This document shows positions 42,948 to 51,515 of a stretch of DNA of 64,000 bases, piece after piece (the first letter of the stretch is position 1; each line of letters opens with the position of its first letter). The notes under the pieces are model-generated. The model was not told where the DNA came from, did not search any database, and saw only the letters and a program-made list of their open reading frames with translations. A program made the position numbers and the translations under genes. The stretch spans positions 1,054,001-1,118,000 of the forward strand of contig NZ_CATYWO010000002.1 of NCBI RefSeq assembly GCF_958405655.1. Reading direction: 5' to 3'. The stretch comes from Ralstonia condita (GTDB lineage: Bacteria; Pseudomonadota; Gammaproteobacteria; Burkholderiales; Burkholderiaceae).

Positions 42948-43292
42948 TCATGCGTGCTCGGCCCGGCTATCGGCGGGTGCCTCTTCGCGCGTGTTGAGGC
43001 CGTAGTCGCGCATCACGTGCGCAATGCGCAGACGGTAGTCTGCAAAGGCATGTTCGCGACCAAAGTGCTGTGCGCGGCGGTGCTGCTCGAGGTTCCGCCA
43101 TGCCTTGATGGCCTCTTCATCGCGAAAGAACGATAGCGAGAGCATCTTGTCGGGGTCCGTGATGCTCTGGAAGCGCTCGACGGAAATGAAGCCGTCGATC
43201 TGCTCGAGCAGCGGCTTCAGCCGGGCGGCGGCGTTCAGGTAGGCGTCGCGTTGGCCGGGGGCGGGTATGACTTCGAAGATGACGGCGATCAC
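42948..43292 (-). CDS. antibiotic biosynthesis monooxygenase (ABM) domain protein
   Basis: A 114-aa ferredoxin-like dimeric alpha+beta-barrel protein (VIAVIFEVIPAPGQRDAYLNAA, LEQIDGFISVERFQSITDPDKMLSLSFFRDEEAIKAWRNLEQHRRAQHFGREHAF). The family includes cofactor-free quinone-forming oxygenases and haem-degrading enzymes. The start is GTG, 7 nt after AAGGAG. The gene follows the P450 gene by 20 bp, so the two are almost certainly cotranscribed. The C-terminal ~15 residues are polar and variable. The substrate is unknown. Confidence 0.88.
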   Translation of the reverse strand: MIAVIFEVIPAPGQRDAYLNAAARLKPLLEQIDGFISVERFQSITDPDKMLSLSFFRDEEAIKAWRNLEQHRRAQHFGREHAFADYRLRIAHVMRDYGLNTREEAPADSRAEHA

Positions 43293-43312
43293 GGGCGGCT
43301 CCTTGCGTGGCG

Positions 43313-44458
43313 TCAGGCGTGGAATACGGGCATGCGTGCATTGGGCGACGGGCGGTAGGCCACTTCGCCCAGGTCGACGAGCCACTGGTCGACATTCGGC
43401 AGGTTCAGCAGATGCTGCACTGATTCGCGTGCGATGACGGTCGCCAGCACTTCGGCTGGGCACCGGTGCGGGCCGGCGCCGAATGTCCAGAGGCGCGGTT
43501 GGGTGCGGTCGATGTCGAAGCGCAGCGGGTCGGCATTCGCTGCTGCGTCGACGTTGGCAGCGGCCAGCAGCACGAGGATCCTGTCGCCCGGACGCAGCGC
43601 TTGCCCGGCCAGCTCGGTGTCGCGGGAGACAAATCGCCGGGTGTTCTGTACGGGCGCATCGCGGCGCAAGACTTCTGTCACGAACCGCTCGATCGCCTGC
43701 GGGTGCGTGCGCAGGCACGCCACCAGCCCCACATGCCGCGACAGCGCGACGATGCAGTTGCCGAGCAGACCCGCACAGGCATCGTAGGTCTGTGCGAGCA
43801 GGGCTGCGAGGTTGCTGACATCGGCATCATCACCGTCGCTGGCGAGGGGTGCGTTCGCGAAGCGGTCTTGCAATCGGGCGACGGCGGCGTCTGCTTCTGC
43901 CACCTCCGCGGCGTTGGCCCCGGCGCCGAGCGCGGCCAGATAGGCGGCAATGTCGGTCTGGCAGGCCGCCGCGTCGGCGTCGTCGCCAAGCAGGATGTGC
44001 GCGATGGTGGCCAGCGGAATGCGCAAGTGGGCGTCAGCATGCAGAGCGGCGGTGAGGCACGTCGCGTCGCTCCACGCTGCGCTGGCTTGCTGATGCGCGC
44101 GCGTGGCCAAAGCGGATACGTCGAGCTGACCGAGCACCTGCATGACAGCGGCCTTGCGGGAATCGTGGTCCGGCCCGTCGATCTGGCGGACGAGGCGCCT
44201 GAAGAATGAGCCGGTGGGCGATGCGGCGATGGCCTTGGGTACCGGCTCATCGGCGGGGCGCACCTGGCATGCGGCGTTGCCCAGCACGGCATCGACCGCA
44301 CTGGCGCTGGCCGCCACCCACCAGCCGAGCGCGTCGTCGAAGAAGCATGGGCGCGTTGCAGCGAGTTGAGCGTAGTAGGGCGCCGGGTCGGCGTGGGTCA
44401 CGGCTTGCAGCGCGTTCGCGGGAGCGGCGAGCGTGCTGTCCAGGGCTGCGGGCGGCAT
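43313..44458 (-). CDS. cytochrome P450 with atypical I-helix
   Basis: A 381-aa soluble bacterial P450. ExxR is EVLRR; the haem-binding loop is FGAGPHRCPAEVLA with Cys at about 333. The I-helix, usually (A/G)GxD/ET, reads YDACAGLLGNCIVAL, so the conserved acid-alcohol pair that delivers protons to oxygen is missing. The enzyme may act as a peroxygenase, use substrate-assisted catalysis, or carry out a non-hydroxylating reaction. The start MPPAALDSTLAA is chosen at the domain boundary; a longer frame overlaps the divergent ArsR gene. It forms a unit with the ABM gene. Confidence 0.88.
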   Translation of the reverse strand: MPPAALDSTLAAPANALQAVTHADPAPYYAQLAATRPCFFDDALGWWVAASASAVDAVLGNAACQVRPADEPVPKAIAASPTGSFFRRLVRQIDGPDHDSRKAAVMQVLGQLDVSALATRAHQQASAAWSDATCLTAALHADAHLRIPLATIAHILLGDDADAAACQTDIAAYLAALGAGANAAEVAEADAAVARLQDRFANAPLASDGDDADVSNLAALLAQTYDACAGLLGNCIVALSRHVGLVACLRTHPQAIERFVTEVLRRDAPVQNTRRFVSRDTELAGQALRPGDRILVLLAAANVDAAANADPLRFDIDRTQPRLWTFGAGPHRCPAEVLATVIARESVQHLLNLPNVDQWLVDLGEVAYRPSPNARMPVFHA

Positions 44459-44552
44459 GGCTTGAGCGGCGGGGCGCGGGAGTAAGATGGCCCCTATTGT
44501 CTGGACCGCCCGTTCGCCTGTCACGCGCCAACAGTTTGGCCTGCATCGAATC

Positions 44553-45269
44553 ATGACCGCATCGCCTACCGCCGCACCGGCGGCCACGCAGCCCGATATC
44601 GGCCGGCTGGCCGCCACCATCGGAGACCCGACCCGCATCCGCATGCTGCTGCTCTTGATGGAGGGCCGCTCGCTCACCGCCAAGGAGCTTGCCTATGGAG
44701 CGGGCGTGGAACCTGCAACCGCCAGCGCCCACCTGCGGCGGCTGGAGGCCGATGCGCTCATCACCTCGCTCGCCAGCGGGCGCTACAAATACTTCGGCCT
44801 GCGCTCACCCGCCGTGGCGGAGTTGATTGAATCCCTGCTGGTGGTGGCGCCGGAAAAGCCAGCCGACCCGCGCCGCTCCACCGTGCCGGAGAATCTGCGT
44901 GCCGCACGGCTGTGCTACGACCATCTGGCTGGAGCGTTGGGTACGGACGTTTCCGCCCGGCTGCTTGCGCGTGGCTGGATCGTGCCGCAGGGTGATAACC
45001 ACGCCGAGTACGACGTAACAGCGCCGGGAGCGAGCGCATTCGCGGCCATTGGCATCGACGTGCCGGCCCTGCGCGCGGGACGCCGTCGCCTGGCTTACGG
45101 TTGCATGGATTGGAGCGAGCGCCGCCCGCATCTGGCGGGGGCGCTCGGGGCCGCTGTGGCCGAGCGGTGCATCGCGCTGGGCTGGCTCGTGCGCCAGAAG
45201 CACTCGCGCGCGCTGGCCATGACGGAGGCGGGACGGCAGGCGCTGTACGCCTGGCTGGCGAGCACCTAG
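44553..45269 (+). CDS. ArsR family transcriptional regulator
   Basis: A 238-aa regulator, longer than metal-sensing ArsR proteins. The N-terminal winged helix is IGDPTRIRMLLLLMEGRSLTAKELAYGAGVEPATASAHLRRLEADALI (about 20-75). The C-terminal domain contains CMDWSERRPHLAGALGAAVAERCIALGWLVR, common in a non-metal ArsR subgroup. It has no metal-site cysteine pair in the recognition helix. It is divergent from the P450 gene (94 bp between starts) and probably controls the P450-ABM pair. Confidence 0.9.
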   Translation: MTASPTAAPAATQPDIGRLAATIGDPTRIRMLLLLMEGRSLTAKELAYGAGVEPATASAHLRRLEADALITSLASGRYKYFGLRSPAVAELIESLLVVAPEKPADPRRSTVPENLRAARLCYDHLAGALGTDVSARLLARGWIVPQGDNHAEYDVTAPGASAFAAIGIDVPALRAGRRRLAYGCMDWSERRPHLAGALGAAVAERCIALGWLVRQKHSRALAMTEAGRQALYAWLAST

Positions 45270-45291
45270 CGAGGCGGGACGGCCGCCTCGC
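45269..45291. terminator. hairpin between convergent genes
   Basis: A perfect 9-bp stem GCGAGGCGG / CCGCCTCGC with loop GACGG separates the ArsR gene from speG. No T-run follows on either side, so it may be a weak or rho-assisted terminator. Confidence 0.45.
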
Positions 45292-45295
45292 GCCA

Positions 45296-45841
45296 TCACA
45301 AGGCGCGGCGGCCTTGGGATGCGACGTAGTCGCGCTGGAATGCGCACATGCGCAGGGCGTTGTGATAGGCGCCATTGCTGAAGAACTCTTCAACCAGTTC
45401 GCCCTCGCACTGGAAGCCGCATTTCTCGTAGATGTGGATCGCCTTTTCGTTCTTCACGTCGACCACGAGATACAGCTTGTGCAGGTTCAACACCATGAAG
45501 GCGTAGTCGATCGCCAGGCGCGTCGCGGTGGATGCATAGCCTCGGCCCTGCCAGCCGGGCGCGATGATGATCTGGAATTCGCCGCGGCGGTGGATGGTGT
45601 TCAGCTCCATCAACTCGACCAGGCCGACGGCCTGTCCTTCCGTGTTTTCGCAGATGAAGCGGCGCTCGCGCTGGTCGTGCACGTGGCGGTCATACAGTTG
45701 CGACAGTTCCGTGAATGTTTCGTACGGTTCTTCGAACCAGTAGCGCATGATCTTCGCGTCGTTGTTCAGTTCGTGCACGAAGCGCAGATCATCGCGTTCC
45801 AGCGGGCGAAGGGCAAGATTCGGGGCTTTCTCGACGATCAT
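45296..45841 (-). CDS. speG: spermidine N1-acetyltransferase
   Basis: A 181-aa GNAT acetyltransferase (E. coli SpeG 186 aa) that acetylates spermidine and spermine to limit polyamine toxicity. Typical regions are LALRPLERDDLRFVHELNND, RYWFEEPYETFTELSQLYDRHVHDQRERRF, and the acetyl-CoA loop IIAPGWQGRGYASTATRLAIDYAF. The start follows AAAGGACAAC. It lies 50 bp after the TonB receptor gene in the same direction and could share its message. Confidence 0.92.
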   Translation of the reverse strand: MIVEKAPNLALRPLERDDLRFVHELNNDAKIMRYWFEEPYETFTELSQLYDRHVHDQRERRFICENTEGQAVGLVELMELNTIHRRGEFQIIIAPGWQGRGYASTATRLAIDYAFMVLNLHKLYLVVDVKNEKAIHIYEKCGFQCEGELVEEFFSNGAYHNALRMCAFQRDYVASQGRRAL

Positions 45842-45891
45842 GGTCGTTGTCCTTTTGATGTGCACGAGGCCAATTGCCTGACGCGCGGGTC

Positions 45892-48027
45892 TTACATCTT
45901 GTAGCGTATGCCAAGCAGCGCCATGCGTGGGGCTCCTGGCATGTTGTAGTTTTCAGCCGCACCGTGGGCTGAAACGTAATAAGCCCGGTTGAAGAGGTTC
46001 TGCAGATTGAGCGTGACGTCTACGTGCTTGCTGCGATAACCGGCGCCGAGGTCGACGGTCATGTAGCCTGGCAGTGTGGTCAGGTTGTACTGCGAGGCAT
46101 AGCGGGCGGCCTCTGCGCGCACGCCGCCGGCCACATAGAAACCGTTCGGCAGATCGTGCTTGAGCCACAGGGCGCCACTGTGACGCGGCGTGAGCGAGGG
46201 CTGATTGCCGTTGACGGCCACGCCGCCGCTCTTGTCGTAGGGATTCTCGAGGCGGCCATTCAGATAGGCATAGCTGGCCACGAGCGACCACTTCTTACTG
46301 ATCTCACCCGTGAACGAAAGTTCCAGCCCGCGCGTGCGCTGCGTACCGATGGGGACACCCAGACCCGTGGCCGGGTCGGCGGCCGTGAGGTTTGTCTGCT
46401 TCATGTCGAACAGTGCTGCTGTCACGCTTGCACCGGCCGACAGATCGTACTTGGCCCCGATCTCGTAGTTGGTTGTGGACTGCGGAGCGAGCGCGCCGCT
46501 GTTGGAGAAGAACGTGAAACTGTCCGCCAGCGGCTGGAACGAGCGACTGTACGAGGCATACAGCGAGAGCGGCTCGATCGGATGGTAGACCACGCCCAGG
46601 CGCGGGCTGACCGGCTTGTCGGTGCGCGACAGATCCAGATTCTTGGGCGTGAGGTCGTCGCGGCTCTGCTTGAGGATCTCGTAGCGCAGGCCAGCCAGCA
46701 CCGTCCATTGCGGCGAGAACTTGACGAGGTCCTGCACGTACGCGGCATAGGTCTCGTTGTGCGAGAGGCCGTAGTTGGTCGGCACGGCATTGGCAGGCAC
46801 CGTGGGCAGCAGCGGCAGCACCGGATTGAACAGATTGACGTTGAAGCTGCCCGGCGCAGCCGCCACGCGGTCGCTCTTGTCCTGGTAACCCAGCTCGATG
46901 CCGTACAGCAGCGTGTGCTGGACGCCCCAGGTTTCCGCCCGCTGCGTCAGCTCGTTCTGCCAGACGGTACCGCGGTCGCTGCGGTTGCGCTGGTTGACGT
47001 TGAGCGTGACGGTCGGGATGGGGTCATCGTTGACGCTGCGCACCGTCGTGTAGTTGTTGCGGCCCAGCGAATACTCATAGTTGCGCACCACGCTGTGGAA
47101 CGCCCACGTGTCACTGAAGCGGTGATCCAGCGTGCCGGTCACGCTCCTGACGGTCGATTCGACATTGCCCGCGCCGGCATTGGCGGAGCCGTAGCGTGTT
47201 TCGATCGGCACGTCGACAGGGCGGCCGTGGTACGAAGGAACGCCCTGGTCGGCGATGCGCTTGTCGTGCAGGTAGTCAAACTGCACCGTCAGCTTGGTGT
47301 CGGGCGACAGGTTGAACATGAACGACGGCGAGATCGCCTGGCGGCGCAGGAAGTAATCGTTGCGGAAGCCGCCCGAATCTTCCACCGCACCCGAGATGCG
47401 TGCGCGGATGGCGTCGTCGTTGATCGAGGTGTTCAGGTCGAACTCGGCGCGCTTCTGGCCCTCGCTGCCGACCAGCACGCCGACTTCGGCCAACGGCGTG
47501 GCAAGCGGCGTCTTCGTGACGCGGTTGATGATGCCGCCCGACGAGCCGCGCCCGTACAGCACAGCTGCGGGGCCCTTCAATACCTCGATACGCTCGATGT
47601 TCGACAGATCGCGGAAGTACAGCGAATCATCACGCAATCCGTCGACGTACTGGTCGTTGATCGACGAGAAGCCACGGATGGTCACCTGGTCGCGCTGTGC
47701 ATCGCCCAGCGAGGCCGACACGCCCGGCACGTTGCGCAGCGCATCGTTGATCGACAGCGCCCCCTGGTCCTGGATGATCGCGCGCGGCACGACGTTCACC
47801 GATTGGGGAATCTCGCGCAGCGGCACGGGAATCTTCGTGGCCGTGTTGGCGATTGGCGTGTCGTAGCTGGTGGTGTTGCGCGTGCCCTTGACGGTGGCGG
47901 TCGGAAGTGTGCCGGCGTCTGCGGCAGCTACGGCGGCGTCTGCGGCAGTTGCCACCTGGGCAAACGGCAGCGTTCCAAGGACAACCAGAGACAGGCGAAG
48001 GCCCTCTCGTCGAGATTTCGGCGGCAT
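45892..48027 (-). CDS. TonB-dependent siderophore receptor
   Basis: A 711-aa outer-membrane receptor. Signal peptide to VATAAD near residue 30, then TonB box region (PTATVKGTRN), plug domain (REIPQSVNVVPRAIIQDQGALSINDALRNVPGVSASLGDAQRDQVTIRGF; VEVLKGPAAVLYGRGSSGGIINRVTK) and a 22-strand barrel ending GIRYKM. The plug and barrel resemble ferrichrome/coprogen-type (FhuE, FpvA-like) receptors rather than vitamin B12 receptors. There is no N-terminal signalling extension and no sigma/anti-sigma pair beside it. A Fur-like site upstream supports iron control. Confidence 0.94.
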   Translation of the reverse strand: MPPKSRREGLRLSLVVLGTLPFAQVATAADAAVAAADAGTLPTATVKGTRNTTSYDTPIANTATKIPVPLREIPQSVNVVPRAIIQDQGALSINDALRNVPGVSASLGDAQRDQVTIRGFSSINDQYVDGLRDDSLYFRDLSNIERIEVLKGPAAVLYGRGSSGGIINRVTKTPLATPLAEVGVLVGSEGQKRAEFDLNTSINDDAIRARISGAVEDSGGFRNDYFLRRQAISPSFMFNLSPDTKLTVQFDYLHDKRIADQGVPSYHGRPVDVPIETRYGSANAGAGNVESTVRSVTGTLDHRFSDTWAFHSVVRNYEYSLGRNNYTTVRSVNDDPIPTVTLNVNQRNRSDRGTVWQNELTQRAETWGVQHTLLYGIELGYQDKSDRVAAAPGSFNVNLFNPVLPLLPTVPANAVPTNYGLSHNETYAAYVQDLVKFSPQWTVLAGLRYEILKQSRDDLTPKNLDLSRTDKPVSPRLGVVYHPIEPLSLYASYSRSFQPLADSFTFFSNSGALAPQSTTNYEIGAKYDLSAGASVTAALFDMKQTNLTAADPATGLGVPIGTQRTRGLELSFTGEISKKWSLVASYAYLNGRLENPYDKSGGVAVNGNQPSLTPRHSGALWLKHDLPNGFYVAGGVRAEAARYASQYNLTTLPGYMTVDLGAGYRSKHVDVTLNLQNLFNRAYYVSAHGAAENYNMPGAPRMALLGIRYKM

Positions 48028-48125
48028 TGCAGTTCCCGTAAAGTGAAAGGCCCCGATCGGTACGAGGCAGGGCGCGATCCTCATCAAGGTGGTCGCGTCT
48101 TCAAAATGTGGAAGCGCAATAGTAA

Positions 48126-48140
48126 TGAGAACAATTCGTA
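48126..48140 (-). promoter_or_regulatory. Fur-box-like site before the TonB receptor
   Basis: TGAGAACAATTCGTA matches the 7-1-7 Fur consensus TGATAAT-N-ATTATCA at about 9 of 14 positions. It lies about 100 bp before the receptor start in a locally AT-rich stretch. Confidence 0.5.
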
Positions 48141-48285
48141 TTTACAAGAGGACGCATGCGCGTTTTTGACAATGCGCAACGTGAATCGACCCGCGGTACA
48201 GCAACTTTCGTTGCGATAATCCGCAATGACCGGCACCCGATTGCGGACGCCGCGTCTGCCTGGCAGCCTCCCGTTTTCCGTTGAT

Positions 48286-49386
48286 ATGTCGCTTTCATCT
48301 TCGTCTTCGTCGGCCGTGCGCGTCGCCCTGGTGGGCTATGGATACGCCGGCAAGCTGTTCCATGCCGCCCTCGTGCGCGCAACGCCGGGTCTCCAGTTGC
48401 ATGTGATCGGCTCCAAGCGGCCGGAGGCCGTTCACGCAGCGCTGCCGGATGTCCAGGTTTGCGCGCCCGAAGCGGCGGTCACGCATGCGGATGTGGACCT
48501 CGTTGTCATTGCCGCACCCAACGAGCGTCACGCACCATTGGCCGAAGCCGCGTTACGCGCCGGCAAGCATGTCGTCGTGGATAAGCCCTTTACCGTCACG
48601 CTGACCGAGGCACGGCATCTGGCTCGCGTGGCGCGTGAGACGGGGCGCCTGTTGTCCGTCTTCCAGAACCGACGCTGGGACAGCGATTTCCTCGCCGTGC
48701 AGACCGTGCTTGCCGGCGGCACCATCGGCGCGGCGATGCACGTGGAGGCGCATTTCGATCGGTACAGGCCCCAGGTGCGGCAGCGCTGGCGCGAGCAGGC
48801 GGGGCGGGGCACGGGAATCTGGTTCGATCTGGGGCCGCATCTGGTGGATCAGGCATTGCTGCTGCTCGGTCTGCCAGATTCCGTGACGGCGTCTTTTGCC
48901 CGCCAGCGCCCCGGCGCCGAGACGCCGGATTGGGCTCACGTCATCCTGCATGTTGGTGAGCGTCGCGCCATCCTGCATGCCAGCATGTTGGTGGCGGGCG
49001 GAGCGCCGCGCTGGGTTGTGCATGGCACGCTCGGCTCGTTCATCAAGCGCAGGCCGGATCCGCAGGAAGCGCAACTGCTGGCCGGCATGGCGCCCGGCGA
49101 GACAGGCTGGGGCCAGGATGACGACGCAGGCATCCTGATCGACGGCGCAACATCTGCAACCGTTGACGTGGCGACACCGCCAGGGGACCAGCGCGCCTAC
49201 TACGCAGCCGTGCGCGATGCCATCCGGGGGCAGCACCCCAACCCTGTGCCGCCGGTGCAGGCGGTCGCGGTGATGGCCGTGCTGGAGGCCGCCGTAGCCG
49301 CCGCTGAGACTGGCGCCGTGGCCGTGCCAGACCTGACCGATTCCGAGCGCGCCGATTGGCTCGCCACACGGGAGTCCACGTCGTGA
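48286..49386 (+). CDS. Gfo/Idh/MocA family oxidoreductase
   Basis: A 366-aa NAD(P)-dependent oxidoreductase with Rossmann motif VRVALVGYGYAGKLFHAALV (about 10-29), DKP-type signature HVVVDKPFTVT, and the C-terminal domain FQNRRWDSDFLAVQTVL, GTGIWFDLGPHLVDQALLLLG typical of the YdgJ/YhhX-like subgroup. The start at 48286 begins shortly before the Rossmann strand; an earlier ATG at 48226 is possible and neither has a strong ribosome-binding site. The stop overlaps the antiporter start (GTGA), so both are one operon. Confidence 0.9.
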   Translation: MSLSSSSSSAVRVALVGYGYAGKLFHAALVRATPGLQLHVIGSKRPEAVHAALPDVQVCAPEAAVTHADVDLVVIAAPNERHAPLAEAALRAGKHVVVDKPFTVTLTEARHLARVARETGRLLSVFQNRRWDSDFLAVQTVLAGGTIGAAMHVEAHFDRYRPQVRQRWREQAGRGTGIWFDLGPHLVDQALLLLGLPDSVTASFARQRPGAETPDWAHVILHVGERRAILHASMLVAGGAPRWVVHGTLGSFIKRRPDPQEAQLLAGMAPGETGWGQDDDAGILIDGATSATVDVATPPGDQRAYYAAVRDAIRGQHPNPVPPVQAVAVMAVLEAAVAAAETGAVAVPDLTDSERADWLATRESTS

Positions 49387-51506
49387 ACGGCGTCGTCATC
49401 CTGTTGCTCGTGGCCGGCGGCCTGCTTGCCGTCGTGGCGCTCGTGCAGATGCTGGCCTCGCGTTTGACGTTGCCTGAATCGACGCTGCTCGCGCTGGCGG
49501 GCATCGGCATCGGCGGCGCGTATGTGGGCCTGCAGAACAGCGCTCCCGCGTTCGCGTCGACGTTCTTCGCGCCGCTCATCGATCCGAGCTGGCCGGCCGA
49601 GGCGTATCTCTGGCTGTTTCTGCCACCTTTGCTGTTTCAGGCGGCGCTGTCGGTGGACGTGCGCAGCATGGCGCCGGATGCCGCGCCCATCCTGATGCTG
49701 GCGATCGTGGCCGTGGTGGTGGCAACGGGCGTCATCGGCCTGGCAGCCGCAGCGTTCACGCCGTTTGGCGTGGTCACGTGCCTGTTGCTCGGGGCCATGA
49801 TCGCCACGACCGACCCGTCTGCCGTGATTGCAGTCTTTCGCGATGTCGGTGCGCCCGCACGGCTGATTCGGCTGGTCGAGGGCGAGGCCTTGCTCAATGA
49901 TGCCGCCGCCATCGCCATCATGGGCGTGCTGCTCGCCATGCTGACCGGGCACGGCGGCGACGCCACCATCGGCGGCGGCCTGCGCGAACTGGCCAAGGCA
50001 TTCGGCGGCGGCGTGGTCTTTGGGCTCATCGCGGGGCGCATTGCCGCCTATCTGCTGCCGGCGCTGCGCGGCATCGCCCAGGCAGAGGCCGCGTGGACGC
50101 TCGCACTGCCGTATCCGCTCTATCTCGTCGCAGAGAACATGCTGCATGTGTCGGGGGTGGTCACGGTGGTCTGTGCCGGGTTGGTGATCGGAGCGCTCGG
50201 GCGCACGCGGCTGACCCCGCGCAACTGGTCGCACCTGCAATTGATCTGGGAGCAGATTGCCGCGCTGGCCGGCGCAGTGGTCTTTCTGCTGGCGGCCGTG
50301 CGCGTGCCGGAGCTGCTGCATGGCGTGGTCTGGAAAGACGCAGGGTGGTTGGCGGTTGTCGTGGCGGCAGCCCTCGTGGCTCGCCTGGCCGTGCTGTTTG
50401 GCCTGCTCCCTGCGTTAGCGTGGTTCAAGCTTTCCGCACCCGTGAGTCATGCATACAAGCTGGCCATCGCCTGGGGCGGGCTGCGTGGGGCCGTGACCCT
50501 CGTACTCGCGCTGGGCGTGGCCGAAAAACATGCCGTGCATGCGGCGGATCGCCACTTCGTCTCCATTCTTGCGACCGGCTTTGTGCTGGTGAGCGTGCTC
50601 GTCAACGGGGCGACGCTGCGCTGGGTGATGCACCAGCTCGGTCTTGACCAGCTTTCATCGCAGGAACAGGCGCTGCAAGGACAGGCGCTGAACATGTCGA
50701 CGGAAGAGGTGGAAGCGATCATGCGCCGCATTGGCGGCCACTTCCATTTCACAGCGGGCGCGACCGATCAGGCGGTTGCAACGTATCGGCTGGAAGTGGC
50801 GGCCGGTGCGGCCGAGCTGAACCTTGAAGAAGCGCTCTCCGAGCGCGAGCGCCTGACGATCGGGCTGGTCGCGTTGGCCACGCGCGAGCGTGAGCTGATT
50901 CCGGAGTACGGCAATGGCCTGATCTCCATCCGCAACCTTGACGCGATGATGCGCAACACCGCAGACATGATCGACGCGGCTCGTACGGAAGGGCGTCTCG
51001 GCTACAAGCGCGCGTCACGCCAGATCCTGGCCAAGCATGTCGGCTATCGCGTCGCCTTCTGGCTGCACCGCGTTGCGCATATCGACCGGCCGCTGGCCAA
51101 CGCGCTGGCTGACCGCTTCGAATTGCTGGTGTGTCGGCAGACCGTTCTGGAGCGGCTGCGCGCATACAACCGGGTGTCGCTGCAGCCGGTGCTGGGCGAG
51201 CGCATGGCCGATCTGCTCGACGGCGTCCTCATCGCCCGCATCGAGGCCGCAGAAGGCGGCCTGACCGAACTGCGCGAGAAGTTTGGCGACTACAGCGCCG
51301 CGCTGGAAAAGCGCCTGCTCCTGCTGTTTGCGCTGTATATCGGCCAGACCAAGATTGATGCGATGCTGGCGGAAACGGTGATCTCGAAAGAGGTCTACAA
51401 GCAGATCAGCGCAGTCATCCGACGCGCCTGGACAGCGGCGCTGCCGCGGCCGCCGCTCGGATTGTCCTCGCAGACGCCGTCTGCGCAGGCCGATGCCGCG
51501 CCGTAG
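49383..51506 (+). CDS. CPA1-family Na+/H+ (cation/proton) antiporter
   Basis: A 707-aa protein with 12-13 TM segments in the first ~430 residues. The CPA1 transport signatures are seen: FLPPLLFQAALSVDVRSM and TDPSAVIAVFRDVGAPARLIRLVEGEALLNDAAAIAIM, where the ND pair forms the ion site. A long cytoplasmic C-terminal domain of about 270 residues is mainly helical (YRLEVAAGAAELNLEEALSERERL) and may regulate gating; it carries no CBS or TrkA_C motif that I recognise. The start is GTG at 49383, overlapping the previous stop by 4 bp. Convergent with the patatin gene, 9 bp apart. Confidence 0.92.
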   Translation: MNGVVILLLVAGGLLAVVALVQMLASRLTLPESTLLALAGIGIGGAYVGLQNSAPAFASTFFAPLIDPSWPAEAYLWLFLPPLLFQAALSVDVRSMAPDAAPILMLAIVAVVVATGVIGLAAAAFTPFGVVTCLLLGAMIATTDPSAVIAVFRDVGAPARLIRLVEGEALLNDAAAIAIMGVLLAMLTGHGGDATIGGGLRELAKAFGGGVVFGLIAGRIAAYLLPALRGIAQAEAAWTLALPYPLYLVAENMLHVSGVVTVVCAGLVIGALGRTRLTPRNWSHLQLIWEQIAALAGAVVFLLAAVRVPELLHGVVWKDAGWLAVVVAAALVARLAVLFGLLPALAWFKLSAPVSHAYKLAIAWGGLRGAVTLVLALGVAEKHAVHAADRHFVSILATGFVLVSVLVNGATLRWVMHQLGLDQLSSQEQALQGQALNMSTEEVEAIMRRIGGHFHFTAGATDQAVATYRLEVAAGAAELNLEEALSERERLTIGLVALATRERELIPEYGNGLISIRNLDAMMRNTADMIDAARTEGRLGYKRASRQILAKHVGYRVAFWLHRVAHIDRPLANALADRFELLVCRQTVLERLRAYNRVSLQPVLGERMADLLDGVLIARIEAAEGGLTELREKFGDYSAALEKRLLLLFALYIGQTKIDAMLAETVISKEVYKQISAVIRRAWTAALPRPPLGLSSQTPSAQADAAP

Positions 51507-51515
51507 CGACGTGCA

